Assembly: GCA_964035795.1 (NCBI GenBank)
Contig: OZ038321.1
Location: 22,260,283 to 22,324,282, forward strand
DNA length: 64,000 bases
Direction: 5' to 3'
Source: Pterobdella sp. o SKG-2022
Lineage: Eukaryota; Annelida; Clitellata; Hirudinida; Piscicolidae
Shown: positions 34,985 to 48,396 of the stretch, piece by piece
Layout of the letters: each line of letters starts with the position of its first letter
Position numbering within the stretch: the stretch's first letter is position 1
The notes under the pieces: generated by a model
Seen by the model: only the letters and a program-made list of their open reading frames with translations
Databases searched by the model: none
What the model was told of the DNA's origin: nothing
Program-made: the position numbers and the translations under genes

Positions 34985-37900
34985 ATGACTATAGACACAA
35001 CGGATTCAGTTCGAGGACCTTCAAAACAGTTTCAAAGCTTGAAGGCTAGTTTGTTGCGTCAAGGGAGACTTTTTGAGGATCCGGAGTTCCCAGCTGGTCA
35101 TGTGGCTCTGGCGGACGACAGAGTGAAGTTTGATTGGCTGAGACCTCGAGTAATCAATCTTTTGCTAAAATTAGTACAATTTTAATGTAAACATAAGAAT
35201 CTTAACTTATGTACATGAGTTTAAATTGGTTTGGAAAACTATAAAAAGTTCATTAATATTATAGATGTTGCTGCCGTGTGACTTTTTAAATAATTTAAAA
35301 AAAAAATTTTAGCACTTCGAAACACATAATATAAAAAATCATTCATGCCTAACATTAATCATTAATAAACATTATATTAAATGTGGGAGTTTGTATTATA
35401 TTGAATTGAAATACCTTACTATTTTTCAGAGTAATTTTTTTCAACCAGAAGGAATCGCATTATAAAAAGCTTCGTTTTTAAATAAAATTTTATGAAATCT
35501 TATTGCACAAAAATTATATTATTTAGATAGATAAATCAATCTGTCATGGGGATTTCTCTTATGAATAACATGTTATTCACGAAAAATTATTGATTCCCCC
35601 ATAGGAGATAGCTCCTAACCCTGTGTTTATTCTGAATGGCATGGCAAAGTCCGATCTCTACCAAGGAAACTTGAGTAAGAATCAATTCCATTTAAATTCA
35701 AATAGTTTATTGATAAAAATAAAAAAGCTCATGTTCAAAACATACAGAACTTATCGTAGGTCGATCTTACATTCTCAACGCTATTTGACCGATATCATTT
35801 TGTTTTCCTCTATTCTTATCTTCAAAAAATTCATTGCTTCATTTTGTCAGAATATTGAATGGGATTGAAATGCAGAAAATTTATTTTCTTTTATTTTGTC
35901 AGAGATTCGAAATGTAACTCAATTCATAAGGAAAACCGCACTGTGATAAATCACAGCATACAATGACAAAATACATTAAATCTTTTATGATAGGTCCATA
36001 TGTCGAAAGAACGCATTGAACAAAAATGTTATTTGTATACATTTTCTCAATGAATACTCAATATTTAAATATTTTATGCACACATACTTTAACAGTCATT
36101 TTAACTTATTAATCAAACAATGCTAATTTTTTAAAACTGTACGTAGTTTCTGTAAAGTTTTTTCTACAAAAATTCTTTAAAAATATTAAACTTACATTTG
36201 TAGAGTATATTTTGGTTGAAAGATGAACTAAACTATGTAACGAAATGCATCATGTCCTTTATGTGTGTAAGTCGATCATGCCAAAATCAAAACCAAACGT
36301 GGTTAAGATTCATCGAAAGAAAGTTCTTGTACATAGAACTACTAACTTGGATTTTATAAATAAATTAATTTAAAATTTTAATTAAAATTTTATTTAACTT
36401 TTTAGAGACATCTTAATGTGCTTAATAGACTTTTTCGCTAATGTTTTATAAGGCTAAACTTATCAATAATTATAGCTGTTTTTTGCTCGATAAATGTATT
36501 AAAATTCTTTGATAATTGACGTAAAAAATTGTTGAATATAATTCAAATTTATTTTTTATAATATCTATGTTCAATTCATATGTTAATTTAAATAATTTAT
36601 ACAGTTTATCGCCTATAGATTACAACGTGAATATTGTATATATACAATAGTTAAACAGAAAACATAGTCACATAACTTCATAATAGGATGCCAACGAAAC
36701 TAATCGAACAGTTACGAATACAATCCAAATTAAAACTTTGTATAAAAACCTACAGATGTGTGAAACCTAGGCGTAATTTTTAAGTAACTAAGTTCCCATA
36801 TGAGCTGACTTTTATATCAAAAGAATCAGAAGACTTCCGACAAATAATATACAAGTTATAAGATATTAAGCCAATATAATCCTATAATACCCTCAACGTC
36901 AATGACCCACTTATTCTTGAACTACATAAGTAGAGAAAGCTTTTACAATAATCGATCAAAATTTCGAATAAGTTTTAGCTAATTGCAAAGTTCAAAAGCA
37001 ATTGAGTTTTTCACTTGAAACAAAAAGCTTTCGTGAGACAATTGTTTAAAGTAGAGTAAGATTGCTTCACAAAAAGCCTTCAATGTGACTAAATTTTTTC
37101 TCATATCTATACATATCAAATAAGTCTCCAAATATTGTCTAGAATATATTTACAATGCTTCATGTAAAAATTAATAAATGAACGTATTTTAAAAAGATTC
37201 CAGTATCAGATCATATCTAATCAGAATAAACCACAAACATATTCTATTGAGGCATAAACTGATTTTAAGGAACCATAAACTGATCATAACAAACCATAAT
37301 CCGACCATAATGAATCTCTAAATACAAACTTCACAGAGGACTGTTGGGTGATTGCAGGGGCTGCATGCATGGCCTCAGCCCACACACACTTGCTAGAGAG
37401 GTGTATCCCGCCTGGTCAAGACTTCGGTCAGAACTATGCAGGTAGGATGAGTTTTAATGGCATATTTTCTGGTATTCTACTTATTAAATTTGAGTTAAAA
37501 ATCAATTTGAAGTTATTCTTGTGTATTATTTTGTTTTTTCAAAATTAAATATTTGTATATCGTTTTTAAAAATTATCAGTTAATGTAGAAACAGTAAGCT
37601 ATTATTTTAAAATAACATTATATAGCCCGTTTCAATATTTTATATAAAAGGATAAGAGTTGATGGCTTAATATTTGAACTTGTAAGGCTGAATCTTCTGA
37701 AACACCAAAACCATGACTTTGATTCACAAAACAGGAATAAACCACATTTATTTAATCAGTTTTAATAACGCAGTCATTGTTTTAATAACTTTCTCACAAT
37801 CTAAGGTATTTTTATATAGTTTAAATGCATTAACGGTTCAAATTATGTTTTAACATCGAATAAATATGACTCAATTCCTTTATGCCCATTGGTTATACAA

Positions 37901-40900
37901 GTTTCTAAAAAAAATTCAGTCAACTCATTTTGGTTTTTACGTTGAGAATTTGGATAACTTGATAGAGAAATGCTTTCAATAAATTTCAATTTGGCGTTGA
38001 ATTGTTATGTTATTCTCAATATATATGTTGTTTCTGAAAAGTTCAATTTTGGAAGAAATTTATTTTAACTCAAATTTCTCGTTAAGAAAGCAAATTTTTA
38101 AACTTGGAAATTTTTAATATTGTTATGGGTTTTCTATTTTTTTAATGACTTAAAGTTCATTCGATATTATGGACATCTTTTTAACCATGTTTATTTTTGT
38201 ATTAACTCCCTTCATGTTTAATAACTTTCGAAATAAGACATCATTCTTCGAAATAGTCTATTATTTTTTATGTATAAATTATTTTTTTTCCATAAATTTT
38301 TTGCTCAAATAATAAAATTTTTGATAGAATTTAAACTTTGAAATTTTAAATTAACTTTAGACATTAACAAACTTTTTTAATGGATCTAACATTGTTTTCT
38401 TAGATAAAATGAGTTTTTTTAACATAACCTTTGCTATGTGAACAAATGAAATTCTTTCTAGTGAACTTTCTCGAAAATTTTCACAATAAAATAAGTCATC
38501 GATAAAACACAAAGAACTACTTTCGTTTTTCTTCAATAAGTGAGATTATAAAGCTTTGACCATAGGAATTTCAGCGTCGGAACCCAAAAAAATATTATCT
38601 TCAATTTTAGAAAAGACTTTGGACAGTTGCTATATATAGATTATAGAATTTAACCTTTCATATGATTCTCAAATTATATTGCAGTTTTTCATATCTAAAC
38701 CACATATATTTTAGGGGTGTTCTGTTTCAACTTTTGGAGGTTTGGCAAATGGGTTGAGATCATTATTGATGACAGGTAATGTGTACTAACAAAAGTTGAT
38801 TATTCTTTTGCATATATGAAAACTTTTACGTTAAAATAAACATCAAATTTCGATACGATAAAACTATTGAAATAAGCTTTTTGAATGTATAAAACTCATC
38901 CTATTCAATCAACTAAAAACTTTTCTGTAATTGTTGTGATAGTTCTTTTAAGAATTCCACTCAAACTTTCAGACTTCCCACATACAACGGTACATTGGTG
39001 TTTGCAGCAAACAGGACCGACTCTAATGAATTTTGGGTGCCTTTGTTTGAAAAGGCTTACGCCAAGTAGTTGAATAATTCTTACAATCATTAATCGTTTA
39101 GTAATTCTTTTATTGTACGATTTCATTTGAACTAATGTAAAAAATTACGATTGATTCATCAAAAGAGAGAAAAAGCAAACTTCAGTTGACATCAATATCT
39201 TATTTCCTAATATCATATTTAAAGAAATATAATTTCTTACATAAAGGTCAGTATAATCAAGCACATGAAACATTTCCCCTAGGTTGTATGGGGGTTATTT
39301 CAATCTCCAAGGCGGATTCACCACAAACGCCTTAGTTGATTTCACAGGAGGAGTGTCAGAACTGATCGATTTAAAGGATAAGGCTAGAGAAGGAGTAGAG
39401 TTTTACATGGATCTGTATAACATGATGAAGAAATCGTCTATGTTCGGATCACATATACAGGTTAGATTATAATTAGTAATTTTAATTTAAACCTTTTATT
39501 TTTTTTATTATGTTGTATTTGAATCTCCAATAACACGATTAAAAGTTTGAGTCACAAGCGTGTTTAGTTTAATACTCTGGATTTTAACTTTTTTGGTGTT
39601 TTATAAATTTCCATCTCAAATTAACTCACACTGTAAATATTAGTTGAATAACCTCAAACCTCAAATAAATTTTCATTCGTTTGAATTTCTCAAAAAAAAA
39701 AACGCTGACACGCCTAAAAGAAGAAACACCGATTTAGGTACGAAACGCTTTGTAACTTGAGTAGAGAATTTTTAACAACGTCTCTTTATCTCTATATATC
39801 ACATTAAATTTTGTTTTAACCCCATATAAGTTTACTCAATGCATTTTTGAGACTTGGTAACGTATAAAACTTATATATCGGAAATTTTTCAAAATTTTAA
39901 AATTAAAAGTAGGAGTACTTTAAAATCATTTATTTAAAAAAGGCTTCAGTTTTTGATAAGTTCAGCCTTATCTTAGCGAAAAGTAATTTAAATTAACACG
40001 AAGTTTTCATTGGTCTATCCGTTTAGGTATATAAAATATTCGAGCTCACACACATTATGCGTATTCAACCAAAAGCTTCAAAAGAATTACATGTCACACA
40101 TTAGTGCACGTTCTTAAATTAATTTTTGATGGCTTTAAGACGTTTGTTTTCAATTTTTTTGTTGTAAGGTCAACAAACACAAGGTATTCCTTTTAAAAAA
40201 AAGTACTGAAGCTTTTCGTAAGTAATAATTGTTTTGTCGATGATAATTTTTTTTTCTTCTTTACTGAAAAAGGGACTTTTATCTCACTATTGAGTAGTGG
40301 TTGAAGCTATGGTCCAATTTTGATGACCTCTTTAGAATATCATTCATTCACCAATTTTTATCTTTTATTATATTATGTGAAAGTTTTTTCAGTGATAATA
40401 ACGATGATATGTTTTAGTATTAGTTAAGATAATTCATAGATAACATAGAGCACTTGGCTGGTTATCTATACTAAAGTTCTAAAATTAAATGCAATCTAAA
40501 AGAAATTTTTTTAAAATCACAAAATTTTCTTTGAATTTTTTCCTTTTTGAATTTTAACATTTTTATATGAATACTCTATAATACTCTTACAGCCTATTCA
40601 ACAATATAATATACCCTTCCTTCAAAATATCTTTATAAACTGTAAATAACCGGTATGTCTTTACACGCTAGAAATAAGTGCTTAATAAATTAACTTCTAA
40701 CCACAGGGAAGCCTTTTGTTGTACCAAATAAATATTTGGCTGAAACTAAGCTAAGCTTATAGAACTTTCATTACATATATTTAAACTTATAGATTCCGAT
40801 ATACAGAATTGCTACTTGAATTGACCTTATAATATTATTATAAGAATGCGAATATTCCTATCTGCCAGTGGAGTTTCAACAATCAATTGCAAACAAATAA

Positions 40901-43900
40901 TTTTTTATTTATCATCTTTAGTGACTTGAAAAATATTTTTATTTTTCAAGTTTTGATTCAATGTAAGGTGAATTTTATATGAAATAAAGTTCCACTAATT
41001 CAAACTCTTCTAAATAACTTTCGCACAATGAAAATCAAAGCATAATGCATTGGCCCACTTTTGTTATGAAAAAGATACTTTGTTGTGAGCGTTGTTTTCT
41101 CAATTATTTGCTCTTCACAACGTCCTAGTTCTGGGCATAACGTTAAACTGTACCAAACTTAGCTCTTACGTATAAGGCTGCTTTTCTGTTATAAATTACA
41201 TACCAGTAGACTCCGGTAGCAAATATCAACAAACTGACATTCTGGCATCTTTCTCATTTGGCTTGGCAAATGATCATTTATTTTTGACAATGACAAAGCA
41301 AATTTCCCAAATATGGAAATAGCATTCTTTGGATTCAATAATTTCAAGCTGGACCTTAGCTCTGACTGGCAGTCTATAAAAATTTGCCACAAATAAAACT
41401 CATTTTATTAGTTAAAATGTATTAGTTTCAATAATTTAGACTTACTGCTTTCAACTTCAGCTACTGGGACATAATAGCAATATAATGCAGTTAGATTAGT
41501 TAATAAATTCTAAAGTTTGAAATTCTTGAAAGCATTTGATTGTAGTTTAATGCTTTAGCATTATTATCACTTCTTATTTGGTTAATTTTTATACCTGATT
41601 ATCATGATTTTTGCTATTAATATTGCATAATTATTTTACGTTGATGTATTTCATTTTTGCAAGGGGGATTCTTTAGCAGAGAGACCCCGAAGTGACGGCT
41701 TATACACTGGCCATGCATATAGCATTATCAATTTCGTCATCGTAAGTTCTCAAAGAAAATTTTTCTTTTTTTTTATTGATTTTTTTTACCGATCCTATTT
41801 TTGGTTATGTATTTCTTTCAAATCTTTTCAAACCCATATTTTTAATCATTCTATTCAATCATTATCATGTTTTTTACTACTCTAACTCAAACGATCTTCC
41901 TTTCAATTGTTTCTTGCTTTTGTTTGATTAGATTTCACACTTCATTCATTTCAATTGGCATTCTTAACCGTATACTTTGAATTTTCGGATTTTTATTTAT
42001 ACTATTCTAAAGCTATTCTTTTTTTGAAAGTCACTATTAAATCTAACTCAGTCAAAAACCTCTATAATTATGTTTTCACTAAATCACCCCTAAAAATATT
42101 CTCTCAGTTCACCTCAAAAGGTCGAGATATTCACCTGTTGCAGCTGAGAAACCCTTGGGGGAAGGGGGAATGGAATGGGAATTGGTCCGACCAGTAAGTT
42201 TCACTTTTAGTTTTTGGTTTTGAAATGCTAGACCACTAAACATTCCATGATCTCAAAAAACTTGTTGTGAGACTTAACTTGAGTTGACATGCTTCGTCAT
42301 CGGATGAGACCTATAAAGAATTGCGTTTTAGTTTATTTTATAATATGTGAGCTCTGTTCTAACATAATGTTTTGATATTCAAATTATGATAGTTTTCAAT
42401 ATTTAAAATATCGAAAGCTTTTGCATTCCAATTTTGGGCATTGATGAGCATAGGATCCATGGAAAGTGCTTTATCATGTTGGCTCATATTGACCGATAAA
42501 ACCGTTCAGCATTTAGTAATTATCGAATAAAATTATTTTTTTCAACAAAACTCAACATCATTCAGTGGTTTTGGAAATTATTTCATTTTCAGTTCACCAA
42601 GATGGAAGGAAGTGCCGGAAGACTTTAGGGCAAAAATGGAGGGTCTCATCCGGGACGATGGTGATTTTTGGTAGAAAGCTTTGTCTAAACCTCAATAAAT
42701 CAATAAATTTTTTATAACAATAGAAAAAGTATTGAATTAAGTTTTTTCTGTATATTCAAGCATAAAAACTCAAGGGACAATTAAGAATTGTCACGTATTC
42801 AGTGTAGTTTATAGAGTATTTCAGTTTTAAAAATAGCTTCATGCAGTTTTTATCAAGCTATATTAAAGCATTGATGCTAATAAAAGCTATTTAAAGTTCA
42901 TAAAAGTATTAATAAATAAAGGCGTTCTAAACTTTAACCTGCAGGATGGCTTTTGACGATTTCATTGAGCACTTTCAGTTTCTGACAATTTGCCATCTGG
43001 ACCCTAACAGCGCTGAAATCCTTGGTTCCCAAGTATCTAAATATATCATTTTAACACATAATATTAAAATCATCACATAATTTTTTCTATTATTCATATC
43101 AAATGATGTAGACGAAGAAGAAATGGAAGACACAAGAATTTTATGACAAGTGGATCAGAGGGTTCAATGCAGGGGGCTATGGTAGTGCATTTATACGTCT
43201 GAATAATAACTTTTTTCATAAACTATTCAAATTCACGCTTGAAGTTATACTTTTTATCGTTATTCAATAATTGTATTTTAACGACCCGGGGAAGCAAACA
43301 AAGTGCAAAACTTTCATTAAAATGAGATAAACCTAGTTTGCAAACTGTTCTATTTAAAAATAAATTAATAGTTATATTTAACTTTTGAATAAAATTTTTG
43401 GTTTAAGCAGTATTCTTGAATAATAATCGAAAAAAATTTGTGTAAAAAATTAACAACTCGTTGAAAAAGTTTCATTTAAAAAAATTCATATTAACGCAAC
43501 AGAAAGACTGTGGATAAACCCTCAGTTCAGCATATCCGTCGATGCTTCTGCAAGCCAGTCCACCATGATCATCTCCCTGATGCAGGAGGCTTCAAATAAT
43601 CAGAAATGCGAACAGATCAACTTCAAAATATACAAGGTTTTCAATAATGATTATCATCGTTGATGTCATGTGAAAGAGTTTTCATAAAAAATTAGGATTA
43701 AAATATTTATATCCATGAAGCTAAGTAATAATATCTAATATTTATATTTACGATAAAATAAATAATACTTAAAAATATATTATATTTAAGCTGAACTTCA
43801 ATTCCACTTTTTAAAGTTTTGATTCAAGGTTAACAGTCTTGAATTCGATTTTGAATTTATGAATCCACAAAGATTATTTAAAAACACAGTCTGATGTTTT

Positions 43901-46639
43901 GCAACAGCAAACATCAATTAAAAGGACTTTTGAAAACATTTATTGGAAATCAAAAGCTATAATTTTCGATAAGTTTAATCTTATCATAAAACGTTAGCGA
44001 AGCGTAACTAAGCTTAATCGTAACTTAGTTACGATTTTATTTTTTCGCTAACGTTTTATGGTAAGGCTAAACTTATCGCTTTTGATTTCCAATAAATGTA
44101 TTAAAAATTCCTCTTATTTGATGTTTTTCGTTACAAAAAATTAAAAAAAAATACATACGATGTCTCTGAAAAGTTACAGTCTGAAATGAAGATATTTTAG
44201 TAATAAATTTCATTAACTTGTATATTACAACCAATTGTAAAGATGAAAGACGAGAACACTGAAGAGTTGTTGACAGAGGAAAACCACCGAAGACTTGCTT
44301 CGTATGTTGAACACAAAAACAATGTGTTTCTCAACATGAGAGAGGTTGTTTTCATAATGTTCCATAGGGAATAGTTTCATGCTTAATAAAAAGAATTTTA
44401 AATTCAAAACTTTTTTTAGTTAAGCATTTTGCTCATAAGCCTCTTTTTTGAGTAAATAAGTAAATAACTTATTTTATTAGTTACCTGGAGATGTATAGCA
44501 GCATCATCCTAAAAGATTTATACTAATATCGAATTTATTTGATTTATATATATTGATGTTCGTCCGAAGACATAATCACAGTTTATAATATATACGTAAC
44601 GTCTTTTATTTTCTTCTTGTATTCGATTTTTTCAATAGTTTAGAATCTTGAATTTTCAAGCTCCGATTCCCGCCTTTGTTGAAGTGCTAGTTCTAATAAA
44701 ACTAGCTTAAATGGAGACATCTACGACAGACTTAATAAATACGGCGACTTGTTTGATTAAACATTCTAAAAATTGAGATTAATTGGTTGAAGTTAGTAAA
44801 AACTCAAATATTTGTTTGTGGCTTGACTAGCTAAAATTTCCAAAATTTATATAGCAATACATAGATCCGCACGATAAAAAGCTTTCATTGTAATGTACCA
44901 TTGAACACATTGATTTGCCTCAGATGGCAGACCACATAACGGTGACCCCAGGCAAGTATGTCATAATCCCATGCACCTTCAAGACAAATGTTAATCGTAG
45001 CTTTCTGCTGAGAGTCTACACAGAAATGGACATTAAATCAGGGTTAGTTGATTTTTCAGTTTTATAGTTACCAAATAATTCTATTTATCAAGGACCTTGT
45101 GTAAACTATAAAATATTATGAAAATCATTGATTTAGAATTTTTCGAAAATTAATTTTTTTTTCGAATATTTTTGTATAAATATTTTCAACTGACAAACAT
45201 TGCACTTGACGGACTTAGCTCGGTTCAAAAAGTTTTCGTACCTTCCTATATATGACATTCATATTCAGATAACGAAGCTTTTGTTTTCATATTTAGTTTT
45301 TGTTATTGTGTTATATTTTAGTTTTATTTATTCTTTATTGTTATTAACACTATGTGTTATTGAAAAAAATTAATTTTTTCAGAACTATAGACCATTCTAC
45401 TAACCTTATAAAGGTATGGAACCAATTCAATCTTATTTAAACTCCAACTCTCTCCTTGCAATACTGACTTTAAATAGGAATTTTAACACTTCAAAAAAAC
45501 TGAAAAGTTGATGACTTTTTCAAGATATTCAGTCCTCAAGAGCAAGATTTTGATGATGCTTTTTATTCTGCCTCCAAAGGCACTGACGATGTGGATGCTA
45601 AGCAGTTGGTAGTCGCTAGTAACCAAATACTTACTAAAGGTTTTGAGAAAATGTTTCAGTCTTAAAGATATGAATTTATTTATTTGACGATTTATCCTAT
45701 TATGTTTTAATTATAGAAGTTTTTACATTTTTAAATGGGTTTTTATAAAACCTATTTTAACAGACGGGTTATTTTGGACCATTGGCTTGGAAACTTCAAG
45801 GAACCTCCTCGCCTTGATCGATGTACTTTCACAGCGCCATTTTGTTTTATATACTACGTCATTAAGAAATTTGTTAATTTATATAGAAGAAGTCATAAAT
45901 CCATAAAAAATTCTTCAACTTTCATCTATTCAAATATAACTTGGCAGAAAAGAAAAACAGGAGTGATAAATTTAGTGGGTTTCAGGAGCATTATAAAAGA
46001 AATATTGAAATGGAAGGTAAGTCAAGTACTCGAATTAAGGTTAGCTTTATAAATTACAGACCTTCTCATTAGTGTATTCAAATACCGTCGGTTACAAAGG
46101 CACAATTTTTAAATGTTTAATTAAAACTATTAAAAAAAAATTTATTTGATACTATAAAGATAAAAAGCATCATATTCGCAGTTATTTTAATAATTTTTTA
46201 GGCTAGCTCTATTTTTTATGAAAATCTCTCCAGGAAAACTTCAAAATGTTTGACCGTGATTTGTCGGGAGACATTGACACTTTTGAGCTAAACCAACTTT
46301 TCAACTCTATAGGTCAGTAGGAAATCAAATGTTTATATATCATTAAGTACAATAAAAAAGAATAAAAAATTTTTTTTTTTGCATTAACAGGTTTCAATAT
46401 AAGCCGAAAAGTACAAGAGACGATTTTCAGAAGATATGGGGGGAAAAGCTGCAGGTTAGTTTAATTCGAATTATTATACTTATAGTTCAAATAGTTTTTG
46501 ATTTAAATCTCAATTTTAAAAAATTATACATTAATATTCCACAAGGCTTTCGTTTGAGGACTTTGTTAATGCTAGCAGCAAACTCATCAACCAATACGGT
46601 GTCTTGTTCTCATATTATATGTATCCGAGCAATGAATGA
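34985..46639 (+). CDS. Calpain (calcium-dependent cysteine protease)
   Basis: Twenty-one exons: 34985-35149, 35605-35674, 37337-37441, 38715-38775, 38973-39065, 39283-39460, 41664-41741, 42108-42193, 42593-42670, 42945-43032, 43112-43181, 43503-43636, 44243-44344, 44924-45042, 45383-45413, 45525-45639, 45764-45822, 45948-46016, 46234-46312, 46391-46454, 46546-46639; 645 aa, all phases closed. The protease core has LFEDPEFPAG, FDWLRP, YQGNL, Cys81 in DCWVIAGAA (codon 37342-37344), His241 in TGHAYSI and Asn265 in LRNPWGKGEW. The C2-like domain follows (NNVFLNMRE, TPGKYVIIPCTF, FLLRVYTEMD). The penta-EF-hand part comes next (LLALID, FDRDLSGDIDTFELNQL, RLSFEDFVNAS) and ends before the last EF-hand. 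Lys replaces the usual Gly before DCW. It is a cytosolic Ca2+-activated processing protease; the triad is intact. Confidence 0.92.
36402..36530. repeat. Half copy of MITE family A in calpain intron 2
   Basis: TTTTTAGAGACATC is followed by TTCGCTAATGTTTTATAAGG, a CTAAACTTATC segment and CGATAAATGTATTAAAATTC. This corresponds to one arm of the hairpin at 6818-7037. Confidence 0.5.
43936..44134. repeat. Long-TIR hairpin MITE, family A, copy 2 (calpain intron 12)
   Basis: Two complementary arms meet around AACGTTAGCGAAG...TTCGCTAACGTT, and the inner GTAACTAAG...CTTAGTTAC also pairs. The right arm ends CTTATTTGATGTTTTTCGTTAC, with the same ATACATACGATGTCTCT flank as copy 1. No ORF. Confidence 0.75.
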
Positions 46640-48396
46640 ATATCAATGTCTTAAGTTAATCGCACTGGCATTTATTAAAATGAAACTTTTCAAACAATAT
46701 ATATGTTTCTTCAGTATCGTTTTTTATTGAATAATTTTTAATTATTTATTTCTGAATCTCGTTTCTCATAAAATAATGATCAACTCAGAAGCGCTAAATA
46801 TGTTTCATAAACAATGTATTCGTCTTTTCTTGGTATTAAAATTGAAAAAGTTAAAATTTAGGTCGATATTTTTGACCATTTCAAAATTTAACTCCATAAG
46901 TAACTTTTTACAATTTTGTAGTAAAAATATATTTCAATACAAGACGCTTTTTAATGATGTCAGAACTTTTCAATAATTAATTTATAAAATGTGTGTGCCG
47001 ACACTTCTATGAATAAACATTAATTTTCAATTTTATATTCAAATTCACAGAGGTTTTTATTAAGAATCAAAGTGATACTACTCCTCCACTCATTCAAATG
47101 CCTTTAGAAGAGGTTAAATGCAAATTGACTTTTATTTTCTACTCCAAATTCCTAAAAAATACTTATTAATTATTAAATTATTTTTGATGATAACAACTTT
47201 CTTTTAAACTTATTTTTTTTCTGCTTTATATTTTTTTGTACAGACTTCACAAAACTTAATATTGTACTTTCATCTCTATCGAACGTTTTAAACTTTGTTG
47301 AAGCTTTTATTTTGAAATAACTTTTTAAATTTGGAAATTTCAAAACTTTTTCATGATAAAAAATTAATTTTTAACTCAGTTTTAATCAATTTTTTTTATT
47401 TCTCACAGTGGCTTTCAACCGGGATCTATTGATGTGAATAAATCAGTTGCTATGATTTTATATTTTATATGCCAGTTCTTCACTTTTACTTCTCATTTCT
47501 TCTTGCTTTAAAATTTATTAAAGTTATGATGTATTATAATGATTTTAGTTCAAACTTTTTGTTTGGATATAAGTTATGTTTTACAAGATTTTTCTAATAT
47601 TTCAATGGAAAATAGTATTTATTGCTACCATTCATTTTTTCCATTTTTAAAAAATTTTACAAATGATTCAAAAAACATTTTTCGAAAAATTTAAAAGATA
47701 TATATGCCGTTTTAAATGACATATTCATCTTCGTCATCTTCCCGTCTAAAGCATATAAGGCTAGACGGCCCGGCATTCATTTGAGCACTTTCATATGATA
47801 TCCGCATATTTTCTTGTTTCATTCGTATAATTTTAACATATATCAAAATTTTTTGAAAGTTTTAATAAAATCTTGGAGTAAGGTTGATTTTTTTAAAAAT
47901 ATTTGTAGCTTGCTTTGAATGCTTAGATGGCCTCTATGAGTTCGGATAAATTCAGAAGCACTAGCGCTGTTAGTAACTTTTGATTTTATTGGTTTATGAA
48001 AAATTAATGTTAATTTTTAAAATTAAACTTTGGTCTAGAGTGACTCGTCATTTGTTCTATCGAACGAAAAGGATTTTATTTAATAAAAAAGGAAAATTTT
48101 TTAAGTTCAAAAGAAACAACAGAAAAGAAAATAGGTAATAGTTGACAAAATAAAACATAAAAGCTACATTAAACGATGCAAGACAGAGAATTGTATTGAT
48201 TTTCAGCAGCATCGCTAAGTCTGGGCTCTTGCTTCGTCGTTTTTTTTTCATGCGTTTATAATAAATTAATTTTAAAAAATTCTCACTTAAAAAACTAAAT
48301 TCAACTTTCAAAGAAACTTTTAAAATTTTTTAAATAATTTTCAATTTCAGTCTTAAATTTATTTTCTCTTATAAAACAAAGAAACAAATGTAACAG
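46640..48396. other. Region between calpain and alpha-tubulin coding exons
   Basis: Very T-rich DNA. I looked through it for an alpha-tubulin initiator mini-exon (ATG directly followed by GT) and found none. It presumably holds the calpain 3' UTR and the tubulin promoter. Confidence 0.5.

Noticed and set aside
38905..39126. Minus-strand 73-aa ORF over calpain exon 5
   Set aside because: It is antisense to a conserved coding exon and has no family match.
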